Origin: an uncultured Oscillospiraceae bacterium
GTDB lineage: Bacteria; Bacillota; Clostridia; Oscillospirales; Oscillospiraceae
Assembly: GCA_944385455.1 (NCBI GenBank)
Contig: CALWXI010000182.1
Location: forward strand, 1-11,284
Reading direction: 5' to 3'
Length of the DNA: 11,284 nucleotides
Shown here piece by piece: positions 1 through 6,045 of this stretch (positions are counted from its first letter, which is position 1; each line of letters begins with the position of its first letter). The notes beneath the pieces are model-generated. The model ran no database searches. It had not been told where the DNA came from and saw only the letters and a list, made by a program, of their open reading frames with translations. The position numbers were made by a program, and so were the translations under genes.

Positions 1-1397
1 ACAGCGAGATCATCGGCGACACCGCCATGGTCCTCTTCGAATCCGCCAACTTCAACGGCGCTTCCATCCGCCGCACCGCCACTGCCCTGAACATGCGCAC
101 CGAGGCCTCCGCCCGCTATGAAAAGGGGCTGGACCCCATGAACACCATGAAGGGCGTGCAGCGGGCCTGCGAGCTGGTGGAGCTGCTGGGCGCCGGCGAG
201 GTGGTGGACGGCGTCATGGACGTCATCGCCCGGGACAGCGCTCCCGTCACCGTGAAGCTGGAGCCGGAGAAGGTCAACGCCCTGCTGGGCACCCAGGTCC
301 CGGAGGACGAGATGCGCCGCATCCTCCTCTCTCTGGGCTTCCAGCTGGACGGCGACACCATCCTGGTGCCCTCCTGGCGCAGCGATGTGGAGCACAATTC
401 CGACATCGCCGAGGAGGTGGCCCGGTTCCACGGCTACAACGCCATCCCCGACACCCTCTCCTCCGGCCTCAACCAGCGCAGGGGCTTCTCCCCTGTCCAG
501 AAGGCGGAGAACGCCATGGGCGCGCTGTGCCGCGCCGCCGGCTACAATGAGATCATCACGTATTCCTTCATCAGCCCCTCCTACTACGACAAGATCGACC
601 TGCCAGCGGACTCCCCTCTGCGCAATTCCATGAAGATCCTCAACCCCCTGGGCGAGGATACCTCCATCATGCGCACCACCACCCTCCCCTCCATGCTGGA
701 GATCCTCTCCCGAAACTATCACTACCGCAACAAGTCCGCCCTGCTCTACGAGCTGGGCCGCACCTACTTCGCCAAGAACGACGGCTCCGGCATGGCCGAC
801 GAGCCCAAGGTGCTCTCTCTGGGCGCCTACGGCCCCGGGATGGACTTCTTCGCCCTCAAGGGCGCGGTGGAGACGCTGCTGGAGGGCCTGCGGATCGGCG
901 ATGTCCGCTGGGAGGCGGAGACGCAGAATCCCTCCTATCACCCCGGCCGCTGCGCCGCCGTCTACGCCGGCGGCACGCTGCTGGGCGTGCTGGGCCAGAT
1001 CCATCCCCATGTGGCGGCCAACTACGACGTGGACTGCGAGCTCTACGCCGCGGAGCTGCGCTTCGACGCGCTCTACGCCTCCATGGGCGGCAAGCCCGTC
1101 TATCAGCCGCTGCCCAAGTTCCCCGCCGTCTCCCGGGACATCGCCGTGGTGTGCGACACCCACGTCACCGTGGGACAGCTGGAGGATTGCATCCGCCGGG
1201 GCGCCCGGGGCCTTTTGAAAGATGTGGCCCTCTTTGACATCTACACCGGCACCGGCATCCCCGAGGGCAAAAAGAGCGTGGCCTTCAGCCTGACCCTCCG
1301 CTCCGACGAGCGCAGCCTCACCGCCGAGGAGGCCGACGCCGACGTACAGCACATCCTGGATCTGCTGGCCTCCGAACTGAACGCAGTGCTGCGCTGA
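1..1397 (+). CDS. pheT: Phenylalanine--tRNA ligase beta subunit, C-terminal part (5' end outside window)
   Basis: The product is the beta chain of the alpha2beta2 cytoplasmic enzyme that charges tRNA-Phe. The frame is open from the window edge (first full codon at position 3), so the ATG at 27 is internal and not a start. About 464 residues are visible, against roughly 800 in a full bacterial PheT. In order they are: the end of the B3/B4 editing region (FESANFNGASIRRTA, then RTEASARYEKGLDP), a B5 domain at about residues 82-150 (ending PSWRSDVEHNSDIAEEVAR.HGY), the inactive synthetase-like core, and a C-terminal FDX-ACB anticodon-binding domain from about residue 370 (KFPAVSRDIAVV to the end). 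The TGA stop is at 1395-1397. pheS would be expected just upstream, outside the window. No frameshift is visible. The family call is secure. Confidence 0.97.
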   Translation, partial: SEIIGDTAMVLFESANFNGASIRRTATALNMRTEASARYEKGLDPMNTMKGVQRACELVELLGAGEVVDGVMDVIARDSAPVTVKLEPEKVNALLGTQVPEDEMRRILLSLGFQLDGDTILVPSWRSDVEHNSDIAEEVARFHGYNAIPDTLSSGLNQRRGFSPVQKAENAMGALCRAAGYNEIITYSFISPSYYDKIDLPADSPLRNSMKILNPLGEDTSIMRTTTLPSMLEILSRNYHYRNKSALLYELGRTYFAKNDGSGMADEPKVLSLGAYGPGMDFFALKGAVETLLEGLRIGDVRWEAETQNPSYHPGRCAAVYAGGTLLGVLGQIHPHVAANYDVDCELYAAELRFDALYASMGGKPVYQPLPKFPAVSRDIAVVCDTHVTVGQLEDCIRRGARGLLKDVALFDIYTGTGIPEGKKSVAFSLTLRSDERSLTAEEADADVQHILDLLASELNAVLR

Positions 1398-1398
1398 G

Positions 1399-1442
1399 TT
1401 TCGCGGAAAAAGTAAAAATCTTTTGGATTTTTCCCGCTGAAA
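1399..1442 (+). terminator. Possible imperfect hairpin terminator after pheT
   Basis: Just after the pheT stop, TTTC-GCGG-AAAAA (1399-1411) can pair with TTTTT-C-CCGC-T-GAAA (1428-1442), giving 13 pairs with two single-base bulges. A competing 7-bp stem, AAAAATC/GATTTTT (1414-1420 with 1426-1432), lies inside it. No clean U-tract follows directly. The position fits transcript end or 3' protection for the pheST operon, but function is uncertain. Confidence 0.35.
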
Positions 1443-1445
1443 CGC

Positions 1446-1474
1446 TTTACACTTTTTTAAAAAGCGAGTATACT
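1446..1474 (+). promoter_or_regulatory. Sigma-A type promoter for ireB
   Basis: The -35 is TTTACA (1446-1451) and the -10 is TATACT (1469-1474), each one mismatch from consensus, with an exact 17-bp spacer. The expected start of transcription is near 1481, about 38 nt before the ireB ATG. It lies just beyond the hairpin after pheT, so ireB starts a new transcription unit. Confidence 0.8.
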
Positions 1475-1518
1475 AGTAGCATATTGAGACCGCGCAGAGA
1501 AAGAAAGGTGATGTCTGT

Positions 1519-1764
1519 ATGGACGATTTTACCAGGAAGTTCAACATCGCGATGGAAAAGGACGCCGAGATCCGTCAGATCCTCTCCACCGTCTATCAGG
1601 CATTGGAGGAAAAGGGCTATAACCCCATCAATCAGATCGTGGGTTATATCCTTTCGGAAGATCCCACCTATATCACCAATCACAACAACGCCCGGACGCT
1701 GATCCGCAAGATCGACCGGGATGAACTGCTGCAGGTCTTGGTACGCAAGTATCTGAATCCGTAA
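1519..1764 (+). CDS. ireB: IreB family regulatory phosphoprotein (UPF0297)
   Basis: This 81-residue protein matches the IreB/UPF0297 family throughout. Family marks are the N-terminal D.T..F, the core QILSTVYQALEEKGYNPINQIVGYILSEDPTYIT, the segment NHNNARTLIRKIDRDELL and the ending VLVRKYL. Length is normal for the family. In Enterococcus faecalis, IreB is a small cytoplasmic substrate of the PASTA-domain Ser/Thr kinase IreK and restrains cephalosporin resistance. Phosphorylation there falls on N-terminal threonines, and Thr5 is the candidate here (inference). The start is set by AAAGGTGAT (1504-1512), 6 nt before the ATG. In many Firmicutes ireB is followed by ruvX/yqgF and a DUF1292 gene. 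Here a terminator follows instead, so it appears to be a single-gene unit. Confidence 0.93.
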   Translation: MDDFTRKFNIAMEKDAEIRQILSTVYQALEEKGYNPINQIVGYILSEDPTYITNHNNARTLIRKIDRDELLQVLVRKYLNP

Positions 1765-1788
1765 CAAAAGTTACAATTTGATACTGTT

Positions 1789-1857
1789 TCCCGCGAAATC
1801 CGTCGGCTGTCTTGTGTCCTCTTTTCGGATTTCGCGGGATTTTTCTGCTTTTTTTGT
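1789..1857 (+). terminator. Rho-independent terminator after ireB
   Basis: A perfect 13-bp stem, CCCGCGAAATCCG (1790-1802) with CGGATTTCGCGGG (1826-1838), extends to 14 bp with T1789:A1839. The loop is 23 nt, unusually long. T-rich sequence follows (TTTTT, then a run of seven T to about 1857). It separates ireB from the next promoter. Confidence 0.85.
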
Positions 1858-1910
1858 AGAAGTTGCAAAAATTGAGCAAATTTTTCCGTCAAAAACTCCT
1901 GACTCTATGA

Positions 1911-1939
1911 TTGACAAAGTGAATCATATCTGTTACAAT
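1911..1939 (+). promoter_or_regulatory. Strong sigma-A promoter with extended -10
   Basis: The -35 is consensus TTGACA (1911-1916), followed by a 17-bp spacer and a -10 of TACAAT (1934-1939), preceded by a TGT extended -10 element (1931-1933). The expected start is about 1946, some 25 nt before the ATG at 1971. It is the best-matching promoter in the window and should drive the 102-residue protein and probably the NlpC/P60 gene. Confidence 0.85.
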
Positions 1940-1970
1940 TTGGTTACAATTTTTTCGAAGGAGTGTTTCC

Positions 1971-2279
1971 ATGGCTGAATCCAAGAACGCCAAGACGGAA
2001 GGTTTGATCTATAAGGGCCATCCCCTGCGCCGGGTGGACAACCTGATCTACTACGGCACAATGGCTGAAAAGTATATCATCATGATGCAGGTCCTCTCCA
2101 CCAAGACTGAACAGGACATGGAGCTGGCCACCAAGGTCTCCGTCCAGCTGCAGCTGACGGACCCCGACCTCAAGTCTCGGGACCGCGTGGTGAAAAAGAG
2201 CGAGAAGGACAGCCTGTACGCCGCTATGGACATTGCCGCCATCTGGCTGGACCGGGCACTGGCAGGCAAGGAGAAGTAA
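1971..2279 (+). CDS. Conserved hypothetical protein, 102 residues
   Basis: I recognise this as a small protein conserved among Clostridia, but I know of no established function. It is soluble and charged, with no signal peptide or membrane segment. Visible marks are a short Lys-rich N-terminus, LIYKGHPLRRVDNLIYYGTMAEKYIIMMQVLSTK (residues about 12-45), a strand-like KVSVQLQLTDPDL with a charged turn (about 56-76), and a C-terminal helix YAAMDIAAIWLDRALAGKEK. The look is of a compact alpha/beta fold. AAGGAG (1958-1963) lies 7 nt before the ATG. A strong promoter stands directly upstream, and the NlpC/P60 gene follows 49 nt later with no hairpin between, so the two are probably co-transcribed. 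Composition is like that of its neighbours. Being a real gene is nearly certain; function is unknown. Confidence 0.88.
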   Translation: MAESKNAKTEGLIYKGHPLRRVDNLIYYGTMAEKYIIMMQVLSTKTEQDMELATKVSVQLQLTDPDLKSRDRVVKKSEKDSLYAAMDIAAIWLDRALAGKEK

Positions 2280-2328
2280 TCCCCCGCCTCTCTTTTTACA
2301 AAAGATCAGACGAAAGGAAGCTTACCTT

Positions 2329-3228
2329 ATGACACACTTCGCTGGAAAAGCCGGAAAGATTTTGGTGCTCTCCGTCATCACCACCCTGCTGCTGGCAGTC
2401 TCCGCTGCGGCCGCCGAAGACAGCGTGGCTGTCGCCGTGGGCGCCACCACCGGCTCCTCCCTGCGGCTGCGGGCCGAGGCATCCACTGCCTCCTCCATCG
2501 TCACCACCCTGGATAAGAGCGTTGCTGTTGCCGTGCTGGATGATTCCATTGATGGCTGGTATAAGATCAGCTACGACGGGCAGAGCGGCTATGTCTCTGC
2601 CGACTATTTGATCATCGATCAGGACAACATCTTCGAATCTTACGGCCGGGTCAATTCCGACGGTGTCAACGTCCGCTCCGGCGCCTCCACCGATTCCGGT
2701 GTGCTGGCCACTGTGGACGACGGCGCCGTGGTCACCGTGACCGCCTTCCAGGACGGCTGGTATGCCGTCACGTGCCAGTACGGCACCGAAGGGTATATCC
2801 GCAGCGACTATCTGGATCTGACCAGCAGCAATTCCTCCGCCTCCAGCAGCAGCATCGTTGCCACCGCCCGGCAGTATTTGGGCACCCGCTATGTGTATGG
2901 CGGCGCCTCTCCCAGCGGCTTTGACTGCTCCGGCTTCACCATGTACATCTATCAGCAGCACGGCTATTCCCTGCCCCACACCGCCACCGGCCAGTGGCAG
3001 AGCGGTCTGGGCACCAAGGTATGGAGCATCGGCGCCCTGCAGCCCGGCAATCTGGTATTCTTCAACGATCCCGCCCGCAACGCCGGCAAGGCCTGCTCTC
3101 ATGCCGGCATCTACATCGGAGACGGACAGTTCATCCACTCCTCTTCCTCCCGCAGCAACGGTGTGATCATCAGTTCCCTGACCAGCGGCTACTACAACAC
3201 CTATTTTGTGGGCGGCATCCACGTGTAA
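2329..3228 (+). CDS. Secreted NlpC/P60 peptidoglycan endopeptidase with two SH3b domains
   Basis: This 299-residue exported cell-wall hydrolase should cut stem-peptide bonds (typically gamma-D-Glu to diamino acid). Residues 1-29 are a Sec signal peptide: Lys7 and Lys10, the hydrophobic run ILVLSVITTLLLAVSAAAA, then likely cleavage after the alanines. Two bacterial SH3 domains follow at about 34-96 and 105-164, each with an RLRAEAS or NVRSGAS start and a DGWY...GYV/GYI core. A Ser-rich linker (166-175) leads to the NlpC/P60 domain (176-299). The catalytic set is visible: Cys200 in FDCSGF, His258 in CSHAGIYIGDG and the third polar residue His270 in FIHSSS. The ATG at 2329 has AAAGGA (2313-2318) 10 nt upstream. 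An in-frame ATG at 2233 lies inside the previous gene and would bury the signal peptide. It could act in wall turnover or daughter-cell separation. Confidence 0.94.
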   Translation: MTHFAGKAGKILVLSVITTLLLAVSAAAAEDSVAVAVGATTGSSLRLRAEASTASSIVTTLDKSVAVAVLDDSIDGWYKISYDGQSGYVSADYLIIDQDNIFESYGRVNSDGVNVRSGASTDSGVLATVDDGAVVTVTAFQDGWYAVTCQYGTEGYIRSDYLDLTSSNSSASSSSIVATARQYLGTRYVYGGASPSGFDCSGFTMYIYQQHGYSLPHTATGQWQSGLGTKVWSIGALQPGNLVFFNDPARNAGKACSHAGIYIGDGQFIHSSSSRSNGVIISSLTSGYYNTYFVGGIHV

Positions 3229-3242
3229 TCCTGCTGCATAGT

Positions 3243-3275
3243 ACCGGCGCATGCATGGCATGCGCCGGTTTTTCT
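3243..3275 (+). terminator. Rho-independent terminator after the NlpC/P60 gene
   Basis: A perfect 12-bp GC-rich stem, ACCGGCGCATGC (3243-3254) with GCATGCGCCGGT (3258-3269), has a 3-nt loop and is followed by TTTTCTT. It lies 14 nt after the stop codon. Its T-tract runs into the -35 of the next promoter. Confidence 0.93.
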
Positions 3276-3303
3276 TGCCATTCCGCTCAGCGGATGCTAT
3301 AAT
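3275..3303 (+). promoter_or_regulatory. Sigma-A promoter with consensus extended -10
   Basis: The -35 is TTGCCA (3275-3280), the spacer 17 bp and the -10 a perfect TATAAT (3298-3303), preceded by TGC (3295-3297). The predicted start near 3310 gives a leader of about 49 nt to the ATG at 3359. The -35 abuts the preceding terminator. Confidence 0.82.
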
Positions 3304-3358
3304 ATTGCACATTGCGGCGCCCCACAAGGGCATCCATTACGAATCGAGGTTTGTGCGC

Positions 3359-4645
3359 ATGGAACTTGAGGAAATGTACGGACGTCTGGGCATCCGCCCT
3401 GCCGTCTATCAATACGGGGAATCCATTCTGCGGGACCTGCGGGACCGCTTCGACGCCATTGACGCCACGGCGGAGTACAACCAGGGCAAGGTCATTGCCG
3501 CCATGCAGAAAAACCGCGTCAACGCCACCCATTTTGCCGCCACTACCGGCTACGGCTACGATGATGCCGGACGGGATAACCTGGAACGGGTATACGCCGA
3601 CGTCTTCCACACGGAGGCCGCTCTGGTCCGGCCCCAGATCACCTGCGGTACTCACGCCCTGACCGTGGCCCTTTCCGCCAACCTCCTGCCAGGGGACGAG
3701 CTGCTCTCCCCTGTGGGCGCCCCCTATGACACGCTGGAGGAGGCCATCGGCATCCGGGAAAGCAAATGCTCCCTGCGGGAGTACGGCGTCTCCTATCGTC
3801 AGGCAGACCTGAAGCCTGACGGAACCTTCGACTACGACACCATCCGGGCGGCCATCACTCCCCGGACAAAGCTCATCACCATCCAGCGCTCCAAGGGCTA
3901 CGCCACCCGGCCCACCTTCTCCGTGGAGCAGATCGGCACGCTCATCACCTTCTGCAAATCCGTCAAGCCGGACGTGAAGGTGATGGTGGACAACTGCTAC
4001 GGTGAATTTGTGGAGCGGCTGGAACCCTCCGACCTGGGCGCCGACATGGTGGTGGGCAGTCTCATCAAAAATCCCGGCGGCGGCCTGGCCCCCATCGGCG
4101 GCTATATCTGCGGCACCGCCGAGTGCGTGGAGCGGTGCTCCTACCGGCTCTCCGCCCCGGGCCTGGGACAGGAGGTAGGGGCCAACCTGGGCCTCATGCC
4201 TGCCTTTTACCAGGGCCTGTTCCTGGCTCCCACCGTGGTGGCCGGGGCGCTGAAGGGCGCCATCTTCGCCGCCAACATCTATGAGCGCCTGGGCTTTGCC
4301 TGCGTGCCCAATGCCACGGAGCCCCGCCACGACATCATCCAGGCGGTGACCCTGGGCAGTCCCGAGGCCATGAAGGCCTTCTGCCGGGGCATCCAGGCCG
4401 CCGCACCGGTGGACAGCTATGTCACCCCGGAGCCCTGGGCCATGCCCGGCTATGACGCCGAGGTCATCATGGCGGCAGGCGCCTTCGTACAGGGCAGCTC
4501 CATCGAACTCTCCGCTGACGGCCCCATCCGCCCGCCCTATGCCGTCTACTTCCAGGGAGGCCTCACCTGGTACCACGCCAAGCTTGGCATCCTCATGAGC
4601 CTTCAGAAGCTGGCGGAGGCGGGGCTGGCTGCGCTTCCGGAATAA
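3359..4645 (+). CDS. Methionine gamma-lyase family protein (PLP-dependent, 'aluminum resistance' family)
   Basis: This 428-residue cytoplasmic enzyme is a fold-type I PLP protein of the Met_gamma_lyase (YnbB-like) family. The family is named for similarity to Cys/Met lyases and is often labelled aluminium resistance protein; the substrate of most members is unproven. Seen here are NRVNATHFAATTGYGYDDAGRDNLERVYADVF (about 52-83), PQITCGTHAL (92-101), the PLP-ring aspartate Asp211 in VMVDNCYGEF, and the likely Schiff-base lysine Lys237 in GSLIKNPGGGLAPIGGYICG. Length fits the family. The ATG at 3359 has GAGGT (3346-3350) 8 nt upstream. An upstream in-frame ATG at 3251 lies inside the preceding terminator and promoter, so it is rejected. 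The gene has its own promoter and converges with popT. A link to the methionine importer 1.4 kb away is only suggestive. Confidence 0.9.
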   Translation: MELEEMYGRLGIRPAVYQYGESILRDLRDRFDAIDATAEYNQGKVIAAMQKNRVNATHFAATTGYGYDDAGRDNLERVYADVFHTEAALVRPQITCGTHALTVALSANLLPGDELLSPVGAPYDTLEEAIGIRESKCSLREYGVSYRQADLKPDGTFDYDTIRAAITPRTKLITIQRSKGYATRPTFSVEQIGTLITFCKSVKPDVKVMVDNCYGEFVERLEPSDLGADMVVGSLIKNPGGGLAPIGGYICGTAECVERCSYRLSAPGLGQEVGANLGLMPAFYQGLFLAPTVVAGALKGAIFAANIYERLGFACVPNATEPRHDIIQAVTLGSPEAMKAFCRGIQAAAPVDSYVTPEPWAMPGYDAEVIMAAGAFVQGSSIELSADGPIRPPYAVYFQGGLTWYHAKLGILMSLQKLAEAGLAALPE

Positions 4646-4672
4646 AAAAGAGGGGCTGTGCCCCTCTTTTTT
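4644..4672. terminator. Bidirectional terminator shared by two convergent genes
   Basis: A perfect 12-bp stem, AAAAAAGAGGGG (4644-4655) with CCCCTCTTTTTT (4661-4672), has loop CTGTG. The A-run and T-run give a U-tract in both directions. The stem overlaps the TAA stop of the PLP-enzyme gene (4643-4645) and the TAA stop of popT (4671-4673, minus strand). Only 25 nt separate the stop codons. Confidence 0.92.
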
Positions 4673-5513
4673 ACGCGATGCCCAGCTTTCGGTCCAGCCG
4701 GGCCATGAAGAATGCCAGCCCAAAGCCTCCGGCACAGCACAGCGCGGAAAGCAGCACCTCCCCTGCCCCTGTGTAAGCCGTGGGGATGATCACCAGCGTG
4801 GAGGCCAATACCACGCCCAGGATTCCATGGAACGCCACCGCGTAAAAGCGGCGCAGCAGAAACGTCATCAGCCGGGCCAGCAGCGCCACTGTCAGCACGA
4901 AGCCCGGGATACAGGCTGCCAGCACAGTCAGATCGAATTGCGTCAACCCGTCCAGCATAGGCTCATACAGTCCCAGGGCCATCATTACGGAGGAGGAGGT
5001 CATCCCCGGAATCACCACGCTCATGCCGAAGAGCACGCCGCAGAAGTTGTACCACCAGAAGCCGGGCTGCACCGTGATCTCCGCGACCCGCCCCACGTAA
5101 AAGAGGCCGCCGAACACAGCCAGAGCACACACCGCCGTGCTGATCCAGGCGGAAGCGCTCCGGCCCTCTTTCCCCGCCTCCCGGAACAGGGATGGCAGGG
5201 TCCCCACGATGAGACCGATGAAAAGCCACACCGTCACCGTGGTGGATTGATCCAGACAAAGGGAGATCCCCATGGCAAAGCCCAGAAAACCCAGGCCCCA
5301 GCCCGCGCCGATGGCCAGAAAGGCCTTCCAATACTTGGGCAGCGCCGCCTTTGGGTGGGTCAGCAGCTCCATCAGCGGGCGGTACAGGTCGAACACCACC
5401 GCCAGCACGCCGCCCGACACCCCGGGCAAAATGGCGCCCGCGCCTAAAAACACTCCGCAGAGCATGTCCCGCAGCCACCGGATCATCCCATTGTTCATTC
5501 TGCGGTCCGCCAT
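4671..5513 (-). CDS. popT: DUF368 family membrane protein, probable polyprenyl-phosphate transporter
   Basis: This 280-residue polytopic membrane protein has about eight hydrophobic segments. The DUF368 internal repeat is visible: GVFLGAGAILPGVSGGVLAVVFDLYRPLMELL near the N-terminus (PGVSGG at 30-35) and GMSVVIPGMTSSSVMMALGLYEPMLDGL in the second half (PGMTSS at 169-174). DUF368 proteins were recently shown to be one of two broad families that return undecaprenyl phosphate, the lipid carrier for wall polymers, across the membrane (PopT; the other is DedA/UptA). The role here is by family. The start is at 5513: GGAGG lies 8 nt upstream and the promoter fits a short leader. The frame is open further upstream to 5630, but that stretch is not hydrophobic and crosses the promoter. 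The gene is divergent from the metNIQ T-box. Confidence 0.9.
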   Translation of the reverse strand: MADRRMNNGMIRWLRDMLCGVFLGAGAILPGVSGGVLAVVFDLYRPLMELLTHPKAALPKYWKAFLAIGAGWGLGFLGFAMGISLCLDQSTTVTVWLFIGLIVGTLPSLFREAGKEGRSASAWISTAVCALAVFGGLFYVGRVAEITVQPGFWWYNFCGVLFGMSVVIPGMTSSSVMMALGLYEPMLDGLTQFDLTVLAACIPGFVLTVALLARLMTFLLRRFYAVAFHGILGVVLASTLVIIPTAYTGAGEVLLSALCCAGGFGLAFFMARLDRKLGIA

Positions 5514-5551
5514 TCCGCCGCCCTCCCGCAACATGTTTTCGATATGACAGC

Positions 5552-5580
5552 ATGATAGCAGTTTTGCCGCCGCCTTGCAA
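5552..5580 (-). promoter_or_regulatory. Promoter for popT, extended -10
   Basis: Read on the minus strand, the -35 is TTGCAA (5580-5575), the spacer 17 bp and the -10 TATCAT (5557-5552), preceded by TGC. The expected start is near 5545, about 32 nt before the popT ATG. The -35 matches four of six consensus bases and the -10 five of six. Confidence 0.65.
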
Positions 5581-5691
5581 TCCGATACCGCCGGCTGGGC
5601 AAAAAAATTTGTCGTATTCCGGAAAAACACCGTCCTTTTTCCACTTCTCTATCCAAAAATCTGTTTTTTCCCCCGCTGCTCCAATTTCCTG

Positions 5692-5720
5692 TTGACAAGC
5701 GGCGGAAGAACGTGTAAACT
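5692..5720 (+). promoter_or_regulatory. Promoter for the T-box leader and metNIQ
   Basis: The -35 is consensus TTGACA (5692-5697). After 17 bp comes a weaker -10, TAAACT (5715-5720, four of six). The predicted start is about 5727, just before the first structured part of the T-box leader. The 5581-5691 stretch between this promoter and that of popT is AT-rich and shows no gene. Confidence 0.7.
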
Positions 5721-5726
5721 GCATCT

Positions 5727-6010
5727 TGAGTAATCGAATACGTTAAAGACGATGAAGGGAAGAGTACCCGGACAGGTACGCTGCAGAGAGCCTCGGATGG
5801 TGCAAAGAGGTGCGGAAGGGTCCGGTGAAGATGGTCCTGGAGTTGCGCGGCCGACCGCAGATGCGCAGGCCGTGACGTGAGCGCACGTCACAGCGCGGAA
5901 GTGTGATGGCACTTCTTAAGGCCGCCTTCGTGAGGAGGCGCGCGAACCAAGGTGGTACCACGGCGCGAGATGCGCTCGTCCTTGAAGCAGACCGCTTCAA
6001 GGGCTTTTTT
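5727..6010 (+). promoter_or_regulatory. T-box riboswitch, methionine (AUG specifier)
   Basis: This is a complete T-box leader, which senses uncharged tRNA and lets transcription continue into metNIQ. Stem I carries the AAGAGTA (GA/AGTA) element at 5759-5766, a distal AGAGAG element, and a helix CCGGAC (5768-5773) with GTCCGG (5820-5825). Below that helix, in the 3' side of the internal loop, lies GAAG-ATG: the specifier codon ATG is at 5831-5833 (methionine). Linker hairpins include GTGACGTG/CACGTCAC (5872-5891) and GAAGTG/CACTTC (5898-5915). The conserved T-box sequence ccaaGGTGGTACCacgg is at 5947-5962, with antiterminator bulge TGGT (5953-5956). Its last U would pair with a discriminator A, as tRNA-Met has. 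The terminator follows. The methionine importer downstream agrees with the specifier. Confidence 0.93.
5978..6010 (+). terminator. T-box regulatory terminator
   Basis: A 9-bp stem, CCTTGAAGC (5980-5988) with GCTTCAAGG (5994-6002), extends to 11 bp with a G-U and a G-C pair. The loop is AGACC and six T follow (6005-6010). The left arm is also available to the competing antiterminator when uncharged tRNA-Met is bound. This is the off-state switch of the leader. Confidence 0.92.
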
Positions 6011-6026
6011 GTTCTATCACCACCTG

Positions 6027-6045
6027 AAAGGGAGTATTGATCGTG
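6027..6045 (+). promoter_or_regulatory. Ribosome binding site selecting a GTG start for metN
   Basis: AAAGGGAG (6027-6034) is 8 nt from GTG at 6043, a normal spacing, but only 2 nt from the in-frame TTG at 6037. GTG 6043 is therefore the preferred start. Confidence 0.75.

Noticed and set aside
2296..3333. 345-codon minus-strand frame antisense to the NlpC/P60 gene
   Set aside because: The Gly/Ala/His-rich composition, absence of a ribosome binding site and span across a perfect terminator mark it as non-coding.
3287..4735. 482-codon open frame on the minus strand, antisense to the PLP enzyme
   Set aside because: The translation is low-complexity and rich in Gly, Ala, His and Val, with no family motif, and it crosses two terminators. 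It is a shadow of GC-rich codon use in the real plus-strand gene.
4827..5447. Plus-strand open frame of 206 codons opposite popT
   Set aside because: It is a His/Gln/Arg-rich shadow of a membrane protein gene with no coding signal of its own.
5514..5630. Longer PopT N-terminus starting at 5630
   Set aside because: It crosses the predicted promoter and adds a Cys-rich stretch unlike DUF368. The GGAGG at the 5513 start explains translation better.
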